This document shows positions 1 to 7,222 of a stretch of 14,573 nt of DNA, piece by piece; positions within the stretch are counted from its first letter, which is position 1; every line of letters begins with the position of its first letter. Below the pieces are notes generated by a model. It searched no databases and was not told where the DNA came from. It was given only the letters and a program-made list of their open reading frames with translations. Position numbers and translations under genes: made by a program. This stretch comes from Bdellovibrionota bacterium (GTDB lineage: Bacteria > Bdellovibrionota > Bacteriovoracia > Bacteriovoracales > Bacteriovoracaceae), in contig JAURQB010000071.1 in the NCBI GenBank assembly GCA_030836365.1, positions 1 to 14,573 on the forward strand. Direction: 5' to 3'.

Positions 1-299
1 GAATCTAGGTGAGTTATATCAATTTTGTTCTCAGAGAGCTTTTTGTTGATTTTGTCCCACTCCAAAGCCTCTAGTTTATCTTGAATTAGGCCAAAAATTT
101 CTTGTTTAACTTTATTCGCATAAGGGCCAACAACTTTCTTCTCCTCAATGCTCAAATCTTTCATAGACTTCATGGCTTCGGCAATAGCGCTCCCCTTGCC
201 CATTACTTGTCCTTTAAGCCCTAGCACATCTGACTCTGATGTTGAGTTTGCGATCTTATCTTTAAATTCCTCAAACTGTTTTTTCATTTGCTCAATCAT
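1..299 (-). CDS. pheS: Phenylalanine--tRNA ligase alpha subunit, N-terminal part (cut by window edge)
   Basis: Reading leftward from ATG at 297-299, the frame stays open to the window edge and gives 99 residues. The stretch with VLGLKGQVMGKG, then LSIEEKKVVGPYANKVKQEI, then KIDITHL follows the PheS N-terminal coiled-coil pattern: an LGKKG-type motif, a 'LPPEER...G..IN..K' segment, then 'IDVTLP' leading into the catalytic core. The core lies outside the window. PheS pairs with PheT to charge tRNA-Phe in the cytoplasm. GAGG lies 7 bases before the ATG, which supports this start. The gene follows the heptose kinase by 30 bp on the same strand, so it is probably the fourth gene of the cmk operon, with pheT expected further left. 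No pheL-like attenuator was seen in the 30-bp gap. The call rests on the N-terminal domain only. Confidence 0.75.
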   Translation of the reverse strand, partial: MIEQMKKQFEEFKDKIANSTSESDVLGLKGQVMGKGSAIAEAMKSMKDLSIEEKKVVGPYANKVKQEIFGLIQDKLEALEWDKINKKLSENKIDITHLD

Positions 300-329
300 T
301 ACTTTTCCTCAAATATTTCAGCGTATTAA

Positions 330-1343
330 TTATTTATTTTTTATGTATTCATAATATGAATTAAGCTCAGACAAATTCACCGTTGCCGTTCCACTTTTGC
401 TAACTACCACACCAGCAGCTACATTAGCGATATAACCTGCTTCAAGCAATGTTGCCCCTGAACTCAAGGCCATTGCCATGGTTCCAATGACCGTGTCTCC
501 TGCCCCTGAAACATCAAAAACCTCACTGGCGACGGTTGGAATAATTGATGCTTTTTGATCAACTGACGTATCAAACAGCGCCATCCCCTCAGGGCCGAGC
601 GTTATGGCAATCATTTTTAACCCAAGCTTATCGACAAGGATATTAATCATGTCCGAAACATTCGTGCTGGAATACCCAAGAGAGTGTACCAGCTCCTTTG
701 CTTCACTTAAATTTGGTTTTAGAAGGCTCGCCCCCTTATAAAATTGAGCAGGCTTACCTCTTCCAGGATCAACCGCGGTAAACTTATTTTTGTTATTAGC
801 AAGTTCGATAAATTGATTTGTGGTTTGTTGGGTAAAAAGCCCTTTTGAGTAATCCTCGAGAATAACATAGTTAACACTATCTAATTTACGCTCGAAAGCT
901 TCAAGCACAGTCGCTAAATTCTCATCAGAAAAAGAAGGACTTTCGTCTTCGTAATCAACACGACAAATTTGTTGTCGAGACGTGAGAATTCTTTCCTTAG
1001 AAATAGTTGTCACATCTTTTTTTATAACGAGTTGCTCTAAGTTTACTCCCTCACTTTTCATTAAGTCCTGAAGTGTATGCCCTCTTTTATCATCTCCGAT
1101 AATGGCAACGAGAGAAGATTTTCCTCCCAGCGAGTAAATATTGTGACAAATATTGGCGGCCATTCCCAGTTTTTGTTCCTCTTTTGTCACTCGTAAGACA
1201 GGAACAGGTGCTTCTGGGGATATTCGATCAACAGCACCATATATATAGTAATCTAGGCCAACATCACCCAAAACAAGAATATCATTTACGTTTTTAAAAT
1301 TTTTAGAAATTGCGCTAAACCGTTCAGATGAAATGAAATCCAC
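330..1343 (-). CDS. rfaE1: D-glycero-beta-D-manno-heptose-7-phosphate kinase (stand-alone RfaE domain I / HldA)
   Basis: A 337-residue PfkB/ribokinase-family sugar kinase. Residues 24-50 carry LGDVGLDYYIYGAVDRISPE and APVPVL, the RfaE/HldE kinase signature. Residues 59-74 hold the glycine-rich LGMAANICHNIYSLGG sugar-binding region. D164 lies in EDYSKG, ITLGPEGM is at 247-254, and DVSGAGDT at 277-284 supplies the anion hole and the predicted catalytic Asp283. In the family this enzyme phosphorylates heptose-7-phosphate at C1 for ADP-heptose made for the LPS core. The cytidylyl/adenylyltransferase second domain of E. coli HldE is absent, so an RfaE2 partner must be elsewhere. The start is GTG at 1341-1343, with AAGGAGAG six bases upstream inside the end of the preceding heptosyltransferase gene (2-bp gap). 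Its place between a heptosyltransferase and pheS supports an LPS role. Confidence 0.88.
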   Translation of the reverse strand: MDFISSERFSAISKNFKNVNDILVLGDVGLDYYIYGAVDRISPEAPVPVLRVTKEEQKLGMAANICHNIYSLGGKSSLVAIIGDDKRGHTLQDLMKSEGVNLEQLVIKKDVTTISKERILTSRQQICRVDYEDESPSFSDENLATVLEAFERKLDSVNYVILEDYSKGLFTQQTTNQFIELANNKNKFTAVDPGRGKPAQFYKGASLLKPNLSEAKELVHSLGYSSTNVSDMINILVDKLGLKMIAITLGPEGMALFDTSVDQKASIIPTVASEVFDVSGAGDTVIGTMAMALSSGATLLEAGYIANVAAGVVVSKSGTATVNLSELNSYYEYIKNK

Positions 1344-1345
1344 GC

Positions 1346-2476
1346 CTAACTCTCCTTCGACGAATTTGTTGCCGAGTGTTGTATGACCTTTCTATCGCCT
1401 AAAATCAATGAATAATGCTCGAAAACGTCTTTTACTTCAATTTTTCCCATACAGTCATAATAAGGACATTTTCTTTCCGCGCAGAAACGCTCTTCTCCAC
1501 AGACAACATCTGGGTAGATGACGTGGTGTTTTTGACCAATGTCAAGGGGGCGCCAACGATAGGCTGATTGCGTTTTAATTGGCGAAAAAATACTCAAATA
1601 TGGTGTCCCCATAATTCCAGCGATATGAGTAGGGCCAGTGCTTCCACCGATATAACAATCAACCGACCCTAAAATTTTGATATAATCGCTAAGGCCGACA
1701 TGACTACCATCAAGAAAAAACAAGCGATCTTCAGGATTATTTAACGTACTAGATAATTGCTCTTTAACGACCTTAATGTATTCTGAGTCACTTGGAGTGT
1801 AGCTAAAAATAATGCAGGCATCGGGGTATTTCTCTAAAATGAGCTGCCCAAGTCTGGCATAATTACGCGCTGACCAATTCAAACTATGGCCTGTCATTCC
1901 TGGGTGAATAATTATCTTACGGGAAGATTCTTTAAGCTCAGGAAATTCTTTGGATAAAATTCGCCTACCGTCTTTTTGAAATTTACCCTTATTACTTTTA
2001 AAACCATGCAGAACGTCAGGTAGTTTATCGTGGGAATATGCGGGTAGAAGCGGGTTTAACAAACTGAGATTGTATTCGCTCTCGTGCATTAATGCCAAGC
2101 TACGACTCTGAGAAACGCCCTGATTAAGAAAAAGCCAAGGTAATAATTTATGCTTTAGACCGTATCTTATTTTGGGCCCAAAGAGATACGCGGCCATGCT
2201 TCCCCATTTGTTACCGCCAACATCAACATAAACATCAGGCACAAAATCTTTAAAAATTTTGCGAAATTCAATTAAGGACTTTCCCGCGCCGGCCTTTTGA
2301 TCTATTTCATAAACCTCTGAAATATCTTCTCCAAGTTCAGTAACAACTCTATTTCCGCGCCGAACAATAAAAGCGGTTTTCGAATTAGGAAAATTAATTT
2401 TTATCCATGAGGCCATCGGAAGAGTTAAAATTAAATCCCCTATTGCATCAGATCTGTTTATAAGAATTTTATCCAT
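1346..2476 (-). CDS. Glycosyltransferase family 9 protein (ADP-heptose:LPS heptosyltransferase-like)
   Basis: 376 residues with the two-domain GT-B plan of GT9 enzymes. RSDAIGDLILTLP at residues 8-20 matches the N-terminal (P/R)Sx(x)GD motif, in which Asp14 is the expected catalytic base. IIIHPG at 188-193, followed by LNW, matches the 'IHPG...KxWP' donor-site motif. GGSTGPTHIAGIMGTP at 277-292, followed by SIFSP, matches the 'DTGPMHIAAALGTP...FGP' motif. Four cysteines near the C terminus (C326, C332, C337, C342) fit the Cys cluster often found after the donor domain in this family. It probably adds a heptose to the LPS inner core at the cytoplasmic face of the inner membrane. The ATG abuts the cmk stop codon with no gap, indicating translational coupling. 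I cannot separate a WaaC, WaaF or WaaQ role from sequence alone, so no symbol is given. Confidence 0.88.
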   Translation of the reverse strand: MDKILINRSDAIGDLILTLPMASWIKINFPNSKTAFIVRRGNRVVTELGEDISEVYEIDQKAGAGKSLIEFRKIFKDFVPDVYVDVGGNKWGSMAAYLFGPKIRYGLKHKLLPWLFLNQGVSQSRSLALMHESEYNLSLLNPLLPAYSHDKLPDVLHGFKSNKGKFQKDGRRILSKEFPELKESSRKIIIHPGMTGHSLNWSARNYARLGQLILEKYPDACIIFSYTPSDSEYIKVVKEQLSSTLNNPEDRLFFLDGSHVGLSDYIKILGSVDCYIGGSTGPTHIAGIMGTPYLSIFSPIKTQSAYRWRPLDIGQKHHVIYPDVVCGEERFCAERKCPYYDCMGKIEVKDVFEHYSLILGDRKVIQHSATNSSKES

Positions 2477-3163
2477 TTAACTCACGCGGGCCTGTAGAGA
2501 TTGTTCAATTTCTAGAATTTTTTCAATGACCTCATCAATCGTATAATGATCCGTGAGAATTTCCGTCGCGTCACTCGCCTTGATAAGAGGCGCAAGCTCT
2601 CTTTGGGAGTCTCGTTCATCCCGCTGCTTAATATCTTTTAGTAACTGCTCAATCGACACGCTTTCACCTTTTTCTGCGAGCTGTTTTTGACGACGATGAG
2701 CTCTTACCTCATCTGTCGCGGTTAAAAATATTTTGCAGTATGAATTTGGAAAAATTACCGTGCCAATATCTCGCCCTTCCATCACGCAACTTTTTTTCTC
2801 GCCGAGCTCCTGCTGGAAATTCTTTAGGTATTCTCTAATAAGAGGAATCTTCGAATAACGAGAGGCGATATCTGAGACGTGATGCTGACGAATATCACTT
2901 GTTAAATTTCGGCCATCAATTGTAATTAGATCGTCATCGGATCGACCATATTCAAATTTCATATGGTCAAGCTCTCTTGAGATTTGCTCAATTTCACCTA
3001 CTGAAATATTTTTCTCATTCAAATGAAGGCCAATTCCACGAAACATGGCACCAGTATCAATATAAATACTTCCCAATTTAGCTGCGACCATCTTTGCGAT
3101 AGTCGACTTACCACTTCCGCTAGGGCCGTCAATAGCAATTACTTTTGAATAATTCATTTTCAC
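2477..3163 (-). CDS. cmk: Cytidylate kinase
   Basis: A 228-residue protein of normal length for bacterial CMP kinase, which makes (d)CDP from (d)CMP with ATP in the cytoplasm. The P-loop GPSGSGKST is at residues 13-21. YIDTGAMFR at 34-42 matches the CMP-binding 'YLDTGAMYR' motif. MEGRDIGTVIFP at 128-139 and the lid region RDERDSQRELAPLIKASDA at 181-199 complete the family signature. Two starts are possible: GTG at 3161-3163, four bases after AGGA, or in-frame ATG at 3155-3157, ten bases after it. The two differ by only two residues and I cannot decide between them. It is first in the four-gene minus-strand operon, with a promoter candidate immediately upstream. The usual downstream partner rpsA is not here; LPS genes follow instead. 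Confidence 0.95.
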   Translation of the reverse strand: MKMNYSKVIAIDGPSGSGKSTIAKMVAAKLGSIYIDTGAMFRGIGLHLNEKNISVGEIEQISRELDHMKFEYGRSDDDLITIDGRNLTSDIRQHHVSDIASRYSKIPLIREYLKNFQQELGEKKSCVMEGRDIGTVIFPNSYCKIFLTATDEVRAHRRQKQLAEKGESVSIEQLLKDIKQRDERDSQRELAPLIKASDATEILTDHYTIDEVIEKILEIEQSLQARVS

Positions 3164-3190
3164 TCTGTCCTAATTTTTTTTGTGCAACGG

Positions 3191-3220
3191 ATAATAGCAC
3201 AAGATATTTCCAAGCGTAAA
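3191..3220 (-). promoter_or_regulatory. Candidate sigma-70-type promoter for the cmk operon
   Basis: On the minus strand TTTACG (3215-3220) is followed after 18 bases by TATTAT (3191-3196), a 5/6 match to the -10 consensus. Transcription would start near 3184, leaving about 20 nt before the cmk start and placing AGGA inside the leader. This is a pattern match only. Confidence 0.45.
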
Positions 3221-3311
3221 CATTCAATTATTTTAGATATCCATGGCCAAGGTACCTACCTATCTATTAACCTTACGGCCAATCAAAATTACCATTAACG
3301 GGAAATTCTAA

Positions 3312-5339
3312 ATGAATCTTTTAAAAGACGAACTTTCACTATATTTAAATCAACACGCAGAAAATCCAGTTCACTGGAAGCCCTATGGAAAAGAGGCTTT
3401 TGAAATAGCAAAAAATGAGAATAAACCAGTTTTTATCTCAATTGGTTATTCTTCATGTCATTGGTGTCATGTAATGGCCCATGAATCTTTTGAAAATGAA
3501 TCCATTGCAAAATTACTGAATGAAAATTTTGTCTGTATCAAAGTGGATAAAGAAGAATTTCCAGAAGTTGATACATTTTATCAAAAAGCGTGTCAGGTTT
3601 TTACAGGTGGAGGTGGTTGGCCACTCAGTGGTTTTTTAACTCCTGAGGGTGACCCCATTTTTGTTGGAACTTATTTTCCTGCACAAACGACTCAGCAGAA
3701 TGTTCCAACCTTTCCCCAGCTAATAAATGAATTAAGTGGCGCATTCACCAAAGATCCGCAGTCAGTTAGGGAAACAGCAAAAGAGTTAACCAAAAATATT
3801 ACTGAAAACAAAATAGAAACACCTGATGTAGAATTTGAAGGACATTTCCCCCATCCATCCATTGTTGCCAATGCGATCAAGCAGTTTGCGGATGAAGAAA
3901 ATGGAGGATACGGAGAGGCACCAAAGTTTCCTCAATTTGGATTTTACGAATGGGCCGTTGAGCATATTGCTCAAGGCAATATCCCCATGGAGCTTGGCAA
4001 TCACCTGATTCAGTCTATTGAAAAGATGTTATGTGGCGGGGTCTTTGACCATGCAAGAGGAGGTATCCACCGCTATAGCGTCGATGAAAAATGGCTCGTG
4101 CCTCATTTTGAAAAAATGCTCTATGATCAAGCAGGTTTGTTAAAGCTGCTGGCAAAATTTAGTCTTATTCACCCCTCTCCTCTCGTCTATGACGGAATAT
4201 TCAACACATTAAACTATCTTGAAAAAGAAATGCTTGGAACAGATTTATATTTTCTAAGCTCACAAGATGCTGATTCAGAGGGACAAGAGGGATTCTATTT
4301 TACTTTCACCCAAGATGAATTTGAGGACATCATTAATAATGAAGAACTCAACCTTTCAGGAGATGATATTACATTAATCAAAAAATGGATTCCCATTCAA
4401 AAAGAAGGAAACTTTGAAGCCGGTTTAAATGTCATCTCTCTAGATCACTCCCACTTAAGAGAAACGTTTAACGAAAAAAACTGGGAAACAATTAGAAAAG
4501 TAAGAAGAGCATTATTAGATAACCGGAGCGGCCGTATACCTCCGCGGACAGATCAAAAAGGTATTGCAGCATGGAACTTTATGCTTCTCACAAGTATTTG
4601 CGATGTTATCCAGTATGTGAACATTCCCCAAATTAAGCAGTATGCATCTACAATACTTCGAAAAACCCTTGAGCCAGTTTTATCCACGTTTACCAATGTT
4701 CAGGAAGGAAAAACCAAACTCATTCATACAACAAGTAAAAAAGAAAAAACTGATTTATTAGAAGATTATGTTTTCTTTTCGGAACTAATGCTCAGAAGTT
4801 ACGAAGTAAGCGGAAATGACGTGTTTAAGCAAAATTTAAAAAATGTTTTAAATATGATTAAAAATGAGTTTTTCAAAAATGGAGATTTATTTACGCGTAA
4901 TCTTGAACAAACAGCTCCGCTGCCAAATCTCACCTGTGACCTTTTTGATCAATCTTACCAATCTCCGCTGGCGACGCTAGTCAAAATCGCTCGCCGTTCT
5001 CGAGTGCTTTTTGGAGATAATCAGATTTTTGAAGAACTTAATGAGACCATCTTAAAAAGTTTGGCAAATAAAACGCTGCAAAACCCCGTTTATCACGGAG
5101 AGGCGCTAAATGCTTTAAGCTACCCGGATCAATTTTATCAAAAGATTACTGTTCCGAGAAAATGGCTCGCAGATGAAAAGTACATCAAACTGATGCAAAG
5201 CCTTATGTCCAAAGTTGTTTTAGATTACACCGATGAAGAGTCATGGTCTCTATGTGATGTAAAAAGTTGTCTTTTTACGGGAACAACAATGGATGAACTA
5301 CTTGAAAAAGTGGCCCCGAAGCAAGAAGAAAAAAAATAA
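3312..5339 (+). CDS. YyaL/DUF255-type thioredoxin-fold protein (SPATA20-like)
   Basis: 675 residues, close to the usual length of this widespread family. The N-terminal thioredoxin-like domain contains NQHAENPVHW (13-22), the CHWCH motif with Cys49 and Cys52, and GGWPLSGFLTPEGDPIFVGT with YFP (101-123). The C-terminal two thirds look like the alpha/alpha-toroid (six-hairpin glycosidase-like) part, with GGVFDHARGGIHRYSVD (242-258), then WLVPHFEKMLYDQA and SSQDADSEG (317-325), all family-typical. Homologues are cytoplasmic, and no signal peptide is present. The biochemical role is unsettled: a redox or sugar-related activity has been proposed for the family, and nothing here decides it. A GGGA eight bases before the ATG is a modest ribosome binding site. 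The next gene begins 2 bp after the stop, so the two are probably co-transcribed. Confidence 0.9.
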   Translation: MNLLKDELSLYLNQHAENPVHWKPYGKEAFEIAKNENKPVFISIGYSSCHWCHVMAHESFENESIAKLLNENFVCIKVDKEEFPEVDTFYQKACQVFTGGGGWPLSGFLTPEGDPIFVGTYFPAQTTQQNVPTFPQLINELSGAFTKDPQSVRETAKELTKNITENKIETPDVEFEGHFPHPSIVANAIKQFADEENGGYGEAPKFPQFGFYEWAVEHIAQGNIPMELGNHLIQSIEKMLCGGVFDHARGGIHRYSVDEKWLVPHFEKMLYDQAGLLKLLAKFSLIHPSPLVYDGIFNTLNYLEKEMLGTDLYFLSSQDADSEGQEGFYFTFTQDEFEDIINNEELNLSGDDITLIKKWIPIQKEGNFEAGLNVISLDHSHLRETFNEKNWETIRKVRRALLDNRSGRIPPRTDQKGIAAWNFMLLTSICDVIQYVNIPQIKQYASTILRKTLEPVLSTFTNVQEGKTKLIHTTSKKEKTDLLEDYVFFSELMLRSYEVSGNDVFKQNLKNVLNMIKNEFFKNGDLFTRNLEQTAPLPNLTCDLFDQSYQSPLATLVKIARRSRVLFGDNQIFEELNETILKSLANKTLQNPVYHGEALNALSYPDQFYQKITVPRKWLADEKYIKLMQSLMSKVVLDYTDEESWSLCDVKSCLFTGTTMDELLEKVAPKQEEKK

Positions 5340-5341
5340 CG

Positions 5342-6202
5342 ATGGCCTTACCGATTATCATCGAAGCCGTTGGCCGCTTGCCTGGACCTCTTGCGGCCTC
5401 GATGCTTCTAAGACAGGGATTAAAAGTCGTCAAACTGGAGGAGATAAATAGACCAGATCCATTTTCAGGCAAAGTCGACACCTATATGGGCCCTATGTTT
5501 AATAATTGGTATCAAACAATGAAAGAGGGCAAAGCACATTTAAAGATACTGGATGGAGATCAAACTTTCATTGATCAAATTGAACGATTAATTTGTGATC
5601 ACCAAGAAGTTGTTTTCCTTAGCGGAGAAAAAAAATGCCCACTTCAATTAACAATTGAAGAGTTAAAAAAAATACTCAACCATAAAAAGATAAAGTGGGC
5701 GCATATTAAAATCGCGAGCGATGAGGCTGGCACACCTTTACATGACTTGGACCTTGCCACATCTGTAGGTTTAGTTAATAACGACCAAAAGACACCGCTA
5801 CGATATCCAGTTGTTGGTATGCAATTTGCGGCATTAATTGCACAACGATGTTTAACTATGGCGAAAGAAAAAACAATCGACACACTATATTTTGAAAAAG
5901 AAATAATTGATCTTTATAAATGCCTGCCACAGGAGATGACTCCGTCACCAATTCAGGGTCAAGTTTTAGGCTACAATACTTATAAGATAAAGGATGGGCG
6001 TATTTCCTTAACTGCCCTAGAGAAAAGGTCTTGGGTTAATTTTATCAAAACACTAAGTATTCCATTGGCCGAACACGATCGCTTTCTAAAGTCGGGAACA
6101 CCTCAAGAAAAAATTTTGCAAAAAGTACTACAAACGGTGACCATTAATTGCCTTGATCAAATGGTAAAAAAAGGCGCAAGATGCTTTACTTACTTCAAGT
6201 GA
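5342..6202 (+). CDS. Short, divergent CaiB/BaiF (family III CoA-transferase/racemase)-like protein
   Basis: 286 residues against roughly 360-400 for most family III CoA-transferases and alpha-methylacyl-CoA racemases. Residues 12-32 begin RLPGPLAASMLL and end VVKLE, matching the family N terminus ('RxLPGPLATMLLADLGAxVIKVE'). LHDLDLATSVGL at 133-144 resembles the 'GHDLNYLALSGLL' motif of AMACR-type racemases, so His134 could be the catalytic His. The glycine-rich stretch that should follow, carrying the racemase Asp ('GDFGGG'), is not evident near residues 155-165, and the C-terminal region is reduced. CoA-ester chemistry is therefore likely ancestral, and present activity is uncertain. It lies 2 bp behind the DUF255 gene, implying co-expression. 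The 3' end meets the convergent lipoprotein gene with only 3 bp between them. Confidence 0.65.
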   Translation: MALPIIIEAVGRLPGPLAASMLLRQGLKVVKLEEINRPDPFSGKVDTYMGPMFNNWYQTMKEGKAHLKILDGDQTFIDQIERLICDHQEVVFLSGEKKCPLQLTIEELKKILNHKKIKWAHIKIASDEAGTPLHDLDLATSVGLVNNDQKTPLRYPVVGMQFAALIAQRCLTMAKEKTIDTLYFEKEIIDLYKCLPQEMTPSPIQGQVLGYNTYKIKDGRISLTALEKRSWVNFIKTLSIPLAEHDRFLKSGTPQEKILQKVLQTVTINCLDQMVKKGARCFTYFK

Positions 6203-6205
6203 TTT

Positions 6206-7021
6206 TTATCTAAACTCTTCAAACTCATCTGACGCAACTCCGGCCAGACTTCCCTCACTACTAAATAAGTTGGCCTTCATCAGGAAGTGGTATTCAACAT
6301 CACTAGAGCTATATATAACCTCTGGAATTATTGATCTCCGAGCAGGATCAGTAGAGAAATTCCAATCTGCATTGTAGTAAAGAACGTCTCCTCTCTGCAC
6401 GTCATGTGGATTTTTAATATAGATGGTATTCATCTTAAACGTTTCTACCCATTTTGTGATGTCTTTTGATACTCGATAATTGATACCGGCCATCCCCTCT
6501 CCCTCTTGCGCCCTAATGGGAATTCCCCTTGGCTGAAAAACATTGCTATACTCTGGAATCTCATAGTAAATAAGCATCTTTCGGGGGAGAGATTCATCAA
6601 TTTTTTTAATAGAGGGGTTAAGCTTTTGAATATCATAAGCACGCATGTGATCCATATATAGCTTAAAGGAGACTAGTCTTAAACTCTCTCCTTCCGCAGC
6701 TGTTTGATAGATTCCTATTTTTCCAACATGTTTATTTTTAAATGAGTAAAAATATTTCCTTCTTAGTAAATCCCACTTCATTCTTTTGTTTTGGATCGCC
6801 AACATTCTGGTCACAGAGTCATCCGTAAAACGCCCTGCTTGCGTTTCCTCGGCGATATATTCAAGTGTCCATTGCTTTTCTTTTAAAGTGAGTATTTCAA
6901 TTTCGTTCATTTTATCCAGCGCTGGTTTCACGTACTGAAAAGAGGGCTTAGAGCTTATGTACTGCTGTGAGCTACATGCACTAAATAAAAAGAAAGCTAA
7001 TAATAGAATTAAACGCATCAT
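6206..7021 (-). CDS. Predicted lipoprotein with two LysM-like segments
   Basis: 271 residues. A short basic/hydrophobic signal ends in the lipobox FSAC with lipidated Cys16. Ser follows at +2, which normally sends the lipoprotein to the outer membrane. Residues about 103-156 (GESLRLVSFKLY, later LNPSIKKIDESLPRKMLI and YYEIP) follow the LysM pattern 'GDSLxxVSxKLYGD...NP.I...LP.G..L.IP'. Residues about 168-217 (AQEGEGMAGINYRV, later NPHDVQRGDVLYY) look like a second, weaker copy. LysM domains bind peptidoglycan, so a periplasmic wall-binding lipoprotein is the natural reading; it may tether the outer membrane or localise a partner. Tandem ATGs at 7021 and 7018 could both serve; AGGA lies 6 or 9 bases upstream. 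A sigma-28-like promoter sits just before it. The LysM assignment is by eye and the overall family is unknown to me. Confidence 0.75.
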   Translation of the reverse strand: MMRLILLLAFFLFSACSSQQYISSKPSFQYVKPALDKMNEIEILTLKEKQWTLEYIAEETQAGRFTDDSVTRMLAIQNKRMKWDLLRRKYFYSFKNKHVGKIGIYQTAAEGESLRLVSFKLYMDHMRAYDIQKLNPSIKKIDESLPRKMLIYYEIPEYSNVFQPRGIPIRAQEGEGMAGINYRVSKDITKWVETFKMNTIYIKNPHDVQRGDVLYYNADWNFSTDPARRSIIPEVIYSSSDVEYHFLMKANLFSSEGSLAGVASDEFEEFR

Positions 7022-7044
7022 CTATAGTCCTTTAACATACGACC

Positions 7045-7071
7045 TTATCGGGCATTTTTATTAAGCTTTTA
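7045..7071 (-). promoter_or_regulatory. Sigma-28 (FliA)-type promoter candidate for the LysM lipoprotein gene
   Basis: On the minus strand TAAA (7068-7071) is followed after exactly 15 bases by CCCGATAA (7045-7052). The FliA consensus is TAAA-N15-GCCGATAA, so only the first base of the -10 octamer differs. Transcription would begin near 7038, giving a leader of about 17 nt that contains the AAAGGA ribosome binding site. Confidence 0.55.
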
Positions 7072-7168
7072 ATGACAACTTTTTTTGCTAGCTGAAATTT
7101 GTTTACAGTTACGATATTTCCGTAATTTATGAGTGATTTAAATAATTCCTATATAAATTTCTTATTAA

Positions 7169-7193
7169 TAAATATGATAGTAAGTGTCGATAA
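7169..7193 (+). promoter_or_regulatory. Weaker sigma-28-like element before the Cys-rich membrane protein gene
   Basis: GTCGATAA (7186-7193) matches the FliA -10 octamer GCCGATAA at 7 of 8 positions. A TAAA lies upstream at 7169-7172, but the spacer is 13 rather than 15 bases, so the -35 match is imperfect. A start near 7200 would give a leader of about 23 nt carrying the GGAG site. Taken alone it is weak; it gains some weight from the oppositely oriented match at 7045-7071. Confidence 0.3.
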
Positions 7194-7213
7194 AGGGGAC
7201 AGTTTGTTGACAT

Positions 7214-7217
7214 GGAG
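7214..7217 (+). promoter_or_regulatory. Ribosome binding site that fixes a TTG start
   Basis: GGAG lies five bases before TTG at 7223. A TGA in the same frame at 7208-7210 rules out any upstream start, and no in-frame ATG occurs until about residue 70. The TTG with this site is therefore the only start that keeps the signal peptide. Confidence 0.8.
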
Positions 7218-7222
7218 AAAAA

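Noticed and set aside
148..354. Plus-strand open frame of 68 residues
   Set aside because: It lies antisense to the pheS start and the end of the heptose kinase gene, has no ribosome binding site and encodes no recognisable pattern.
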